A stretch of 64,000 nucleotides of DNA from Girardinichthys multiradiatus. Its lineage: Eukaryota; Chordata; Actinopteri; Cyprinodontiformes; Goodeidae. A program made the position numbers and the translations under genes. The notes below the pieces were generated by a model. The model did not search any database, was not told the origin of the DNA, and saw only the letters and a list, made by a program, of their open reading frames with translations. Positions 13,601 to 25,369 of the stretch are shown here, piece after piece (position 1 is the first letter of the stretch; each line of letters begins with the position of its first letter). The stretch spans positions 4,359,859 through 4,423,858 of the forward strand of contig NC_061802.1 in NCBI RefSeq assembly GCF_021462225.1, in the 5' to 3' direction.

Positions 13601-15936
13601 ACTAGAAATGCTCAGCAGCTGTACTACAGTACATGTGGAAAATTTGACAAATCTCATCCTAAGATGATGTCACACTTTTGGCTAGTGTTGGTTAACTGGA
13701 AGCTTCTGTTAAACAGCTATCAGTGTGTTCTCAACAACTGACCACACCCTGTGCAATTAAATACAAAGCTGAGTATTACAGTATCAGGTCTGTTTACTCC
13801 CATTGAGCAAAGCAAAACCTCATAGTTAACCAGTCTGGAAATACTCTCTGGTACAGTAGCTGCACAGCCGTGTTGGCTTTAGGAGATTTGAAATCACAGA
13901 GGTCTGTGTATATCAGCTCCTGGTTTTAGCTGATACCCTTAGCAACTTTAGAAGTCTTGATGCACTAAGCCGATAATTGCCAGGAGCCTCTGCAAGCATC
14001 TGCGGTCCTCGCCTGTCCGTGTGTCTTGCTCTGTTCTGCAGCCGGACCCCGTCATCTGCAACATTTGTTATCTGTTTGGATGGACAGTGAGGGTAATTCT
14101 TTTGATTCGCTGATCAGTATAGTGGAGGTGGCAGTGACAATAGAGGCACAATTCATTTTTGTTGTCATTTTCATTTTTTGTTTGAAGAATAAGCAATGCT
14201 TGGAAAAGGTCAAGGTCTCCTGGAGAAAAAGATCCAATGGGTGGCCTGTTACTAGGGGTGTAGTGATACACCCCTGATCAAACTATCTGGACCAGGGAAG
14301 AAATTTGAGTTATTTTAATGCTGGCCAATCATAACCAGGTTCCATTTAGAGGTTAAATTGCAAACAAGAAACAAGATCCAAAGACCAAACACCCAGAGTA
14401 GACACAATGTTTAAAACTCCATGTAACCTTAAGCCTGAGCACACCTCACAACTGAGCAGCCTTATATGTTACTATTAATTAATAAGACAATACATTTCTT
14501 TTATATGTGCAGTTACACATTTGATGTTCAGCCTTCATGCTGGCTTGCTGCTGAAGGGGCTCAGACACACTGATATAATCTGGCACCTTATCCTCCGGTG
14601 TTATGCCACCATGTTGCTTCTCATTTGACATTAAATGATGTGTCAATATAATCCTGAGGGCAGAAAGCACCAGTTAACCTGCAGAGTGTTACAGCATAGG
14701 TAACCATGCTGGAGCTGCCCTGCTACATTGTGAAAACACCATTTATATATTATGTTACATAAAAATACATTTTACGTCATGTTCTAGGCAAAAAAAGCTA
14801 TATTTTGCTTGTATATCTTACAGTTTAGTGGTTAAATAGATGCTATATAGTATAGGTGGATCATTGCTAGCCACATATTCCTGGCTGGTTAGTGAATGCA
14901 TTAAACAGACGCATTACACAGATGCCTTGCTCAGCAGCCATTTATCTCGCTCCTGTACTTTCTTTCACTGTCTCGTCTAACTTGTCTGTCAGGCTGCATG
15001 GGAGGTATCAGCAGAGCGATACAATAGAAAGGATCTGGTTCCTATGAAACCCGATTAACTTGCTACATAGAGCAGTGCTCAGGTGTGAGTGTTTTTTCCA
15101 CAGACAGGATATAAATATAGCCTTTTTGGCCTCCAATCCAACCCTGGCTTTTTGGTATGGATTCCAATGTACCTGAATGACATCACAGTAGTTTTTCTTC
15201 TCCGTTTTTGCTTCACGGATCCTTTAAGGATGCTTGTTATACAGAGCTTGCTTTGGACCATGACATCTGTAGTCAGGTCAAATGTTGCATTACGTGGTTT
15301 GATTTTAAATTGTGTGTAAAATGTTGCTCATCCACATTTAGTGTTGTCATATGACAGACACCTGCCCTCTGGGTGTTCTTCACTTTGTCAGCAAAAAGCT
15401 TTGAAACGCTGTTACTACAGAGCAGGTCAAAGTGCGGCTGTTGCTGATTCATGGCTTTATTGTAATGATAAAGAAGAGAGGAAGTGACATTTTTCTGTAG
15501 TTCCTGGTGAAGCTTAGAAAGCATGAACCAAAAAGCAGAGAAGTGACAGTGAGGTAGTTTTTTTATTAATAGAGGAAATAATGTTTTTTATGATTTCAGA
15601 TGAAACTTTAAGTGGATGACTTGGACTGATCCAAGGTGCAGTGTAGTGGTTGTTTGATGTCCCACTGTGGCATGCTGGGATTAATGTTTAACTGACCCGT
15701 CTCTGACTGGGACCAGTGACGTCTCATTGGTCTTATCTGAATTCATTTAAGATACACCAGTGGACACAATTGCTCTGCTGCTAAAAATATTTTTCAAGGC
15801 TAACAAACAAGAATAAGATAATGTAATTTAACACATCCAGTTCTAAGGAGTATCAGAGAATCAATCAAAGCTTATCTCTGTTCCTCTTTCCATTCATTTC
15901 ATACAACTCGATTTTTTTCAGGACTGGTAAAACCGA

Positions 15937-16172
15937 TTTTAGATGTCAGGTCACCAGTTCGTCACAGAGACACACAGGACAACCAGCCATGGACACAGAC
16001 ACACGCACACACACCTAACCAATTTAGAGAGACCAATTAACCTAACAGTCATGTTTGTGGATGTTAGGAAAAAGCTGGAGTACCCAGGGAGAGCATGCAA
16101 ACTCCATGCAGAAAGAACCTGGAACTTCTTGCTGCAAGGCAACAGTGCTACCCACTGACCCACCGTGCAGCC
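15937..16172 (-). mobile_element. tRNA-derived SINE of the family at 59,518, antisense
   Basis: The reverse complement reads GGCTGCACGGTGGGTCAGTG, then a tRNA-like head. The body carries the segment TGCATGGAGTTTGCATGCTC and a GGTTAATTGGTC block. These are the landmarks of the full copy at 59,518-59,880. This copy is diverged and lacks the 3' end of the family. Confidence 0.8.
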
Positions 16173-17235
16173 TTCACCTAAATGAACTTTTCAGTAATAT
16201 TCAGATTTATTCATTATGACCGTAGGTAAAAAGAGAAACATGTGGTGCTCAAGAGGAATTATTATAAACTCCAATTAAAAGTAAATTTGTCCAACCCACT
16301 CGGCCGTCCTCAGTTTTTCTGAATCAGAAGATGTGCAAAGTCACAATAAAGATGAAACGGATGAATTTTTAATTTAAACATTTCAGACTGTGTTTTAAGT
16401 TTGCTGTTGGCATCTATATTTGTTTGCAGTGTTTCTTCTCTGTTGGCTTTTAGGGTTTTGTAAAGGTTTTACTTTGAGGTGTGTGTGTGTTGGCACACAA
16501 TGAAAAGTGTTTCTGTTTATTGGCCCCTGGTGTCGGGAATTGAAAATGTTTAACAGGCAGAGCCATGAAGGGAACAGAAAAAAGATATTAGAATCAAGAA
16601 TAACTGTAAACAATATTCACCAGATTTCTGCTCAGGAAACAGTTTGAGCTAAAACTGTCTGTGGCTGAAGGCAGCAGAGGCAGAGCAAATGCAAATCTGT
16701 TGGAAAAACTTAAATCATTAAACCTCTTAAACTGGAAATGTAAAACAAGCACAAAGTAAATATGACCACATCTATTCAATGATTTTTATTCAAAAGCAGA
16801 CGTTGGTGCACCAAAATCTGCTTTCAATTGATTTATTAAAATTACACCAAGCTGACCCAAATCCAGGTCATATTTCTGAGAATAGACAAAACGTTTTTCA
16901 ATCGAACCCAAAAGAATTTGCAAACTGGATGACTATCTTTTAATCCTTTTAAGTTTTGGATCAACAAATAAATGAAATGTTGCGCGCTCAGATTTTGTGG
17001 AGCAGGATAAGAAAAATTACAATTTAATTCTTTGTGACTTTAGTTTGTTTTTAATTATACTTTTTGGGCCTCGAGTTATTCATTTATTCAATAGCAGCAA
17101 GAAATCCTGGAACAAAAACAGTTAAAATGTATTTAATCTTAAAGACAATGATTAAATCCCTGCTAAATATTAGAAATGTGTCAAAAAAGAAAGGGAGCTG
17201 TTCAGTATAGGACGTTGTGGAAGGTTAGGTATTGC

Positions 17236-17400
17236 CCTTTGCTTTTAAAGGGGACATATCATGTTTTTAAATCCTTCCTTTTCACCCTTAAATCACCCTG
17301 TTGTGGTCTATATAAAGTAGAACCCCAATGCTTTGGTCTGAATTCCTTCTTATTGTAGCTTCACAGGCCTCTCTTTCACCCCTGTTCTGAGGTGTGTCTG
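17236..17400. repeat. Probable dispersed fish repeat fragment
   Basis: The segment beginning TTAAAGGGGACATATCATG is of a type I recall as common in fish genomes. A weaker similar start (TTTAAAGGGGACTTTTAT) occurs at about 10,290. No ends or target duplication could be defined, so the family is left open. Confidence 0.35.
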
Positions 17401-18984
17401 AGAGCAACTCATTCTGGTGCCCTCCCTTAAAATGCTGCTGATTTTAAAAACCTAATACCGAAATAATCCGTAATAGTTTTCCGTTCTGTCATTTTGGACT
17501 TCTTCCTTAGCCGGACTGGACCTAAAACAGTGTTGTATTGCAAACATGAAGGTTTAGAAGGTCGGACTGACCACTTGGCAGCATTTCTTAGTCTGTTAGT
17601 TTTAGTCTTCATGGATCTGAGACGGTCCTGGGTCTGATGCTTCCTGAAGGATCTTCTTGATCTTACCGAGACATCAGGAACTGTGCAGGAAGGTTGACTC
17701 TCCGCTGGGTGACCTCAATGACCCCGTGGAGCTCTGTCTGTGTTTAATTGGGAATAAAATGGGACAAGTAAATATGTAGATCAGTATAACTATTCATTAT
17801 TTTGCTTCTGTAATATTTTTAACAACTAGGTAATCAGGTATATTGTGTTCGAAATATAAATTATTTTGACAACCCTAGAAGAAAATGGTGATAAATAATG
17901 TTTAACAGACACAGGCCCATTTATTTGGTCTGATTATTTCCAACCTTCCTCATGTCTTCCTTGCCTCCTCTCTAAGGATCCCCACCTTCACATTCTTGAA
18001 ATGAAGAGCCGTGTCTTTGGGGAGGGGTGGGTGTTGTTGCTTTCTCTGAGCAGGATGAAGCAGATGCACACAGTAAACACACACAGGGGACAGACGCAGC
18101 CTGGGGCTCTGCAGCATGATGCCAGGGTTTCAGACAAGTTGATATTTCCTGCCCTGTGTCTGCCATGTGTGCACCGGTGTTCGGGTCGTAGTTTCTGTGC
18201 TTGGACCATAGCTCTCTGCTCTTGAATGCCACAGTGTGTAACTAGTCTCTTGCCTTAGCAGAATTAGCTGTGCTAATTAATTGTGTGTTCCTGTGGAATG
18301 CTTGTAGACTGTCTGGATGTCTGAATGGTTTTTGTGAAGGAAACTAGATGTCTCATGGGTATCATAGTAAATAGAAGAGGCCAGTTTAGTTTCTTCTTTT
18401 GGTTTCTGAATGGCTAATTTGTTTCCAGTCTGAGATGTGAGCTCATCACAGCAGAGCAGTGTCATTGTCACAGACAAGCATTGAAGGAGTATAGCTTTGA
18501 GTCACTTCAGGTGTCAAATCCCAGGGATAAAAACTGTTTGCCATTTGAAGAGAAACGTGTGCCATCAAACCTCTACAGATGTTGCTGAAGTTCCTCATAT
18601 CGAGCTTCCTTTTTTTCTATTAAAATACTCAGAATATCAATGATGCGTTGCAGAGGTTCTGCTCTAATTAATCTTTTCATCACTAATCTTCATTTCACTC
18701 ATGTAACTATTTAAGCTATCTGAGTAGTAACCTAACAAATGGCTACACATAAGTGTTATACTGTAGGAATGTTTCTAAAGCAGAATCATCTCTTAAGTCC
18801 ATAACTCTGTTCATTAATCTGCTTAAATTTAACTGCAGCAACATAGCCTTTATACAGAAGAATCCTAAAAACCTTTTTTATTAGTCACTTACACATTAAA
18901 CCAGACTACAAAAACATCACTTGTGGTTGTTGGGCATGGGGTGTGGGAATTATGGCATTGTTATGCCAGTAATAATACCAGTAA

Positions 18985-20222
18985 TACCAGAAAAACAACC
19001 ATGTTCCATGGTTTCTCAGTATTTACATTTTGATAAAATCATGACAAAAAAAGAGGCTCACTTGCATCAAGATCGATACAAACTGTCCCCTTCAGTGTTG
19101 CAACAAGAGAGACACTCGGGCCCTCAAATAGTCCAACAGTCTAAGAACAATGCTTCTCAATCTGGGAATCTGGGAAAATGTCTGCACGCAAGGCTGAAAA
19201 CCAACATTGAATGGCCATGACCTTCGACCCCTTAGGAGGCACTGCTATAAAGACTGACATCATTCTGTAATGGACATTACCACGTGGACTCAGGAACACT
19301 TCAGAAAACTACTGTCAGTGAACACAGTTCATCGCTACATCTACAAGTTGAAACTCTACGATACAAAGCGAAAGCCATATATCAACAGCACCCAGAAACG
19401 CTGTCGGCTTCTGTGGACCCGAGCTCATCTGAGATGGACTGACCCAAAGTATAAAAGTCTGCTGTGGTCTGATGAATCCACGTTATAAATTGTTTGTGAA
19501 AATCATAAAAGTCGTGTCCTTCGGGCCAGAGAGGAAAATGGCTCTCCAGATTGTAATCAGAACAAAGTTCAAAAACCAGCATCTGTGACGGTATGGAGGT
19601 GTTTTAGTGCCCATGGCATGGATAACCTGCACATCTGTGAAGGCCCCAATTAATGCTGAATGGTTCAACAGGATTTGTAGCAACATATGCTGCCATCCAA
19701 GCAATCTGTTTTTAGGGACATACCTGCTTATTTCAGCAAGATGATGCCTAGCCACATTCTGCACGTGTTAACAGCGTGGGTCCATAGTAAAAGAGTTCTG
19801 GTACCAGACTGGCCTGTGTGCAGTCCAGTCCTGTCCCCCATTAAAACTGTGTGACGCATTATGAAGGGAAAATACGACAACCGAGATCCTGGACTGCTGA
19901 GCAAGTGAAGTTGTTCTTCAAGCAAGAATGGGAAAGAATTTCACCTACAAAGCTCCAACAATTAGTCCTCAGTTCCCAAAGGCTTATTGAGTGTTAAAAG
20001 GAAACGTGATTGTAACACATTGGTAAACATGCTGCTGCCCAAGCATCAAATTCAAAATGACTCAATATTTACAAAATAACAATAAAGTTAATCAGTTTAA
20101 CATTAAATATCATTATAGTGGATTGAATTGCATATTCTGTAGGTTGAACAGGATTTACAAATCATTGTATTCTGTTTTTATTTCCGTTTTACCCAATGTC
20201 CAACTTCATTTGAATCGGCGTC
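18985..20222 (+). mobile_element. Degraded Tc1-like transposon with transposase relic
   Basis: The transposase is recognisable but broken. A segment at 19,270-19,488 reads TTWTQEHFRKLLSVNTVHRY and then LLWSDEST, followed at once by a stop. A second Asp block (QQD) is shifted near 19,735. The C-terminal part, with the ERISPTKLQQLVL-type ending, lies near 19,935-19,975. The 3' side ends in a segment close to CCAACTTCATTTGAATCGG, the usual right end of this fish family. About 100 bases seem deleted after 19,160, and the left terminal repeat is not recognisable. Confidence 0.8.
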
Positions 20223-23200
20223 AGATGTCTAGAGATGGCTGGCTCTCCTTTAGATTCATAACTGGATATATTTCCAAGCAGTCTGACCTGCACTTATTGT
20301 TTGACAGGGGGAAATTCATCTTCACAGCACTGACTTAAAAGAACATAGACGGATGTAAAAACCATACAATGGTAAAACAGCGTTACATGAAACACAGTTC
20401 ATAGTTTACCCCCCTCCACCCCACCACCGCAAAATGCAAATCCTGTTCAGCTGGGTCTGTTGTGGCAGGATGTGGTGATTGAGTGAATCAGGCTTCTCTT
20501 ATGGCAGGCCCTTCTGCACTTCATGGACCTTTATCTTCACCCTGAGGGTACATGGAGTGGGTGTCAAATCCTGTTTTATTGAAATTACAATGTGTTGCAT
20601 GGCCATGTTATTTGTCTTTCTCAACCATGAGGGAATCTCTTTTTAAGCCAGCTGACCGTCAGTACACAGGAAGATCTGAAAAAGGAGTTGATACAATATG
20701 ATGGACATTTATTTTTGCAGTTTTAGAACCGTACCTTTTTAAACCTTGGTATGCCTTGATTCTGGTTGTATTTGGTGTTGGTGAATTAGAGAATAAAACG
20801 AAAAGGTTTTCCCACCGTTTCATCTGTCACAATTAAAACTAGCTACCAACATACTGTTTCAGTCCCTACTTACAATGAAACAGAGACGCCTACATGATGT
20901 AGTGGGGTTAACAGTTATGCTAAGGTTAGACGTATGTTTTCTCAATGTCTTAAACAGGTCAGTTCTATAATCTAGTTAAATTGAATTAGTTCAATTCAGG
21001 TCATTAATGCTTTAAAAATCCCAAAGGAAAATGAAATTCCTGCTTAGATTTAAACACAGTCACTATAAGGAGCTTTTGTTTCGGGCATGGTGCCATTTAA
21101 AACTTGTCTAACTGAAAAATGTGAATAAACCTAATATATCTTATCTAAAAGTGGAAATGACTTATCAATGTGATTGAATTGGACATCATATAACTGCATT
21201 GGAATCACAGATTACTTCTGTTTTGAATTAGCGTTGAACAGATGGACAGAACTTTATGAAGATTTCATTATCATCTTTTATTCGCTTGTTGCCGCCACCT
21301 TTTGTGACCGTGCAACCAAAATTATAGCTTCCACTCTTTCTCCATCATCCCTGTTATCCCAGCAGACGGAGAGAACAGGAACCTGGAGACGTCGTCGCTC
21401 CCCCAGAGAGGCAGTCTGCTCAGCTGCCCAAAAACTACAGAATGAGCTCATAGTCTATCACTTATTCATAGGCTCTGTCACACAGGCTGATGCAAGCACA
21501 GTGCTGCAGCTAATAAGAGGCAAACAAGCATATATGCTGGAGAGACAGTCCAGACATGAGCAAGAGGGCAAAAATAAACCCAAAAGAAACCTCAAAGCAT
21601 ACAGTAGTGATTCAATGTTAAACTCTGCAGGTTAGCTAAGTGCTGTTTAATGTCTTGGCTGGATAGGCAAACCCTTTACCCTCTCTTCCTTTGTTTGGCA
21701 CAAAATGTATTGAATTTGGTCAGCCTCGCTGAAAGATACTGGCACAGCGTTTTAAAGAAACTAGCAGAGGCTCATTATTTCAGTTTAAACTCGCTGGGGT
21801 CCTGTTGTTTGCCTCAGTTATAATTAGTCAGCGTATTCTTCAACCAGTTTACAATGGGTCCCAATGGGCAAAAACAATTAATGATGTAACTAGATTTTGG
21901 TGATGCACATACTGCAGCATTCGGCTTTGCTTTCCTTAATAAACAGCAACTCCTTATTGGACCTTTAGCTATACATTGATGTCAACAAACTATTGCTAAA
22001 TAAATGTAAATAAAAGAGAAGAAGGGCTTAGTTTTAGGCTTGAGAACATTTTCTCGACTCACAACATCTGAAGCAAAGGTAAAAAATGACAGTTAGCATG
22101 TCATGTGACCTGTATGCTTGTTAAACCCAGAGGAGGGTACTTGGAAGAAATCAAAGTCTAAACAAGAAGAAAACTGAGATATCGGATAATTACAGGACAA
22201 ATGGATTCCGATACAAGACTTTTGATAGTGAACGTCTTTATTTTGTTCTAAACTAATGAAACTTTGAGTTTTTATTTTATTTTGTACACATTTCATCTTG
22301 CTATAGTGAAAATAAATAATGTCTATAAACACTTTTTTACCAATAATAAGCCATTATCAGTCAGATTAGAGCTGGATGGTTCAATTTACCTGCTTAACAG
22401 TAATTTTTACACTACAATTTATTAGCGTTAAGGTGATCGTTATATAATATAGTATGTAATTGATTAGCCCTGGACAAAAACATCAGATCTGACCTGTGAA
22501 AGCCATTACTAATTAGACTTTATTTTCCTCACTGACTAACTAGATAACAGTGCCACAGTAATGCAACCATTAGAGCAGCTTTATCAGTATGTTTATTCCC
22601 AAGAATCTTTGCCCTTAGCATTAAAACCATTTCTGATGGTCAACTCCACCAACTAGTTGTCTCTTTACTTTATCTTTCTGTGTACAAAATAGACCAATGG
22701 AGTAGAAAGATCCAGTGACACTCACTATGATTGATAAGGTCCTTGATTCATTCGTCGTTTTTATCACAAGGTGAAGTCAAGCCCCATTTTCTTTGAAAGA
22801 GGACTGCTTCAGATTTCAGCAGGGCCCGAAGGTTGTTTTCTGCTGCAAACTGGAAAACTACAGATTAAATCTGTCGACCATCTGGAAAAATCTGGATTAA
22901 GAATAACATGAGCACCAACACCTGCCCCTGCCTTCTTTCTTGGAAGCGACAGGTGTGGTCCTGAAACGCAGCACTTCAGTGACCACCAGAACTACTACCG
23001 CAGGCAACAGATAAGACTGTTTGTGCTGGCTGGGTGGGAATGTGTCTGCTCAGGGTGAAGCACAAGGATTTATCATGCACTGAGGTTACCATGTTGGGGG
23101 GAAAAATGTCTAAAATTCTCTACTTTCTGTATCACAGAGTTTGGTGTTTATCTGATGCTGTTATTCACACAGCGCCGGTTTCCTTCCAGGTTTGGGCAAC

Positions 23201-23423
23201 ATGTTCCTTTTGGGTAGCACCAGAGCAATTGAAACATTGTTCAAATTGGTCATCTTTATGCTTAAAGGAGTTGTCTTCCAGGATGACAGTCCACAAATGG
23301 TCTCTCAATTACCGTTAACAAAAATAGAAACCATATAAAGTATATTAATCCTGACCGGCCAGAGCATTGTGGAAGTCAGGATTGTCTTAACAAAAGTACA
23401 GCTGTGGTTGACAGCTTGATAGA

Positions 23424-23900
23424 GATGCACCGATCAGAATTTGTTTACCCATTTTTGTAAAGCTTTGACCTGCTTTTACAGATTTTGGTGGAACTGTAAT
23501 ATAAGAAGATAGAAAAGAACAATTCAGAACATGTTTTCTTGCCTTCCTGCTGTGAGGGCTCATTAAGTAATCATAGTAGGAGCAGAGGTGGGGTCACACT
23601 GAGTGTGTGAGAGAGCAGTCACTCTAACCTAGGGTTTTACTGTTTTAATGCAAGCCCTACGATGACAAAGTTCACATTTTAAGCATCTCATATTAGCAAT
23701 TTGGACCAAGCTCAGGGAAAAAGCTCAGAAAAAAAGAGCCTTCCTGTTATCTGCTTTGAGTCTTGTTCTCTCTCACACTCTGCCTGTCTGAATGAACTGC
23801 AGAAATGTCTCAACATATCTTACCCTGTTTGTGCTTCCTCTGACTTTAATTTCAGATATCCAAGTCATACAGTAAATATTGTATAATGGTGTCAGATTGT
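23424..23900 (+). repeat. hAT-like non-autonomous repeat, copy 2
   Basis: It begins AGAGATGCACCGATCAGAAT. Inside, TTCCTGTTATCTGCT, a TTGTTCTCTCTC block and GAACTGCAGAAATGTCTC are shared almost base for base with the copy at 45,506-46,222 (near 45,870-45,940). It lies about 130 bases upstream of the first fnbp1l exon in the window. The 3' end is uncertain. Confidence 0.6.
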
Positions 23901-24035
23901 TTGCTTAATGTTGTTTCCATCAGTTTGACTGTACGTGCAGTATGTACATACTTTCAAGGCACTAGTAGATAAACATGTTTTCTTGTGTTAATTTTGGTCT
24001 TCTTTTTAATTATCTGTCCTGTTTTCCTATTTCAG

Positions 24036-24151
24036 GACCAGTTTGATAATCTGGACAGACACACTCAGTGGGGGATTGACTTTTTTGAGCGCTATGCAAA
24101 GTTTGTTAAGGAGAGGCTGGACGTAGAGCAGAACTATGCCAAGCAGCTACG
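24036..24151 (+). CDS. fnbp1l: fnbp1l exon 2 (F-BAR start)
   Basis: The exon encodes [20 protein letters not shown] and continues to KQLR, the first helix of the F-BAR domain. The acceptor TTCAG ends at 24,035, and the donor GTACGT begins at 24,152. It starts in phase 0 and ends after two bases of an Arg codon that the next exon completes. Confidence 0.93.
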
Positions 24152-24878
24152 GTACGTTCACACCTCCACACACACCGACAGATGCAGTCAGACACATAAA
24201 TATAACCACATTAACATCACAGCTACAGGAACACAAAATGTGGCATCTGCGTTTTACTTTACCTCATTATAAAAATCTTTATAATAGTGTTAGAAGTAAA
24301 AAAAAAAAATGCAACTCCTGCAACCTTGACTTAAATTATATCCGTTTTTCTTTCTAAAGATGTTTTATTAAGAGAAGAGTTTTGTCTGTATTTCAGAGTT
24401 TTACTGAACTGTTTCACCTCATAGCACTATTAGGCATTAGCAGTCAGTTTTAGAAATAAAAGTAAACCCAGTCTGCAGACTGAAGGTGTCGTTCAGTTTT
24501 AGTGTCTTAGACAGAAACCTTAATATGATGTTTAGGTTACATTTGGTGGCAAAATGAATTATGGTAACCCACGTTTATTGTTGGATACCTGAATCAAGTT
24601 CAGCGTATCCAGTCATTGAGCTGGACGTCTGATTTCACTGTGATTAGGGACGGTCGGTCGGACCAGCATCTGGAATAGTTTTCATTTTCAGCATGATCAG
24701 AAAGTCAGAATGATCAACTACACAGAAAAAAATCATGATATCAGTCATCTTCATTTATTATTTCACGTGTTGTGGTTTCCCCCTTGCCAAACTGGTACAA
24801 ACTAGTAAACCTCTTAAAAAACCAGTCTAATCCCAGTGGTTGCACACTGCAAGGGGGGAAACATCTACTGAATATTTA

Positions 24879-24928
<50 letters not shown>

Positions 24929-25036
24929 AGGGGGGAAACATCTACTGAATATTTATCTCTCTCTCTCTCACACACGCACGCACACACACACACACACACA
25001 CACACTGCAAGGGGGGAAACATCTACTGAATATTTA

Positions 25037-25100
<64 letters not shown>

Positions 25101-25229
25101 CAGGGGGGGAAACTTCTACTGAATATTTATCTCTCTCTCTCACACACGCACGCACACACACACACACACACACACACTGCAAGGGGGGAAACATCTACTG
25201 AATATTTCTCTCTTTCTTTCTCTCACTCA

Positions 25230-25296
<67 letters not shown>

Positions 25297-25325
25297 CAGG
25301 GGGGGAAACTTCTACTGAATATTTA

Positions 25326-25369
<44 letters not shown>

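Larger units (their letters stand above)
1..24035 (+). other. Inferred first intron of fnbp1l (no exon found)
   Basis: The first fnbp1l exon in the window begins in phase 0 at the codon for the ninth residue of the family, so a short first exon (about eight residues, ending Glu-Leu-Trp in relatives) must lie upstream. I searched for it by eye and did not find it, so the whole stretch is probably intron 1. Apart from the repeats listed separately, I see nothing interpretable in 661-1698, 1889-5506, 7628-15,936, 16,173-17,235, 17,401-18,984 and 20,223-23,423. These are AT-rich with only short chance open frames. An unannotated distal promoter or alternative first exon cannot be excluded. Confidence 0.55.

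Noticed and set aside
21174..21635. 153-codon open frame on the + strand
   Set aside because: No recognisable domain, and no splice or start context that ties it to fnbp1l. The GC-rich middle gives a chance frame. It could be an unrecognised exon, but nothing supports that.
1..24035. First coding exon of fnbp1l (Met-Ser-Trp-Gly type start)
   Set aside because: I looked for an ATG with a matching short frame and a phase 0 donor and did not find one. It is probably upstream of the window.
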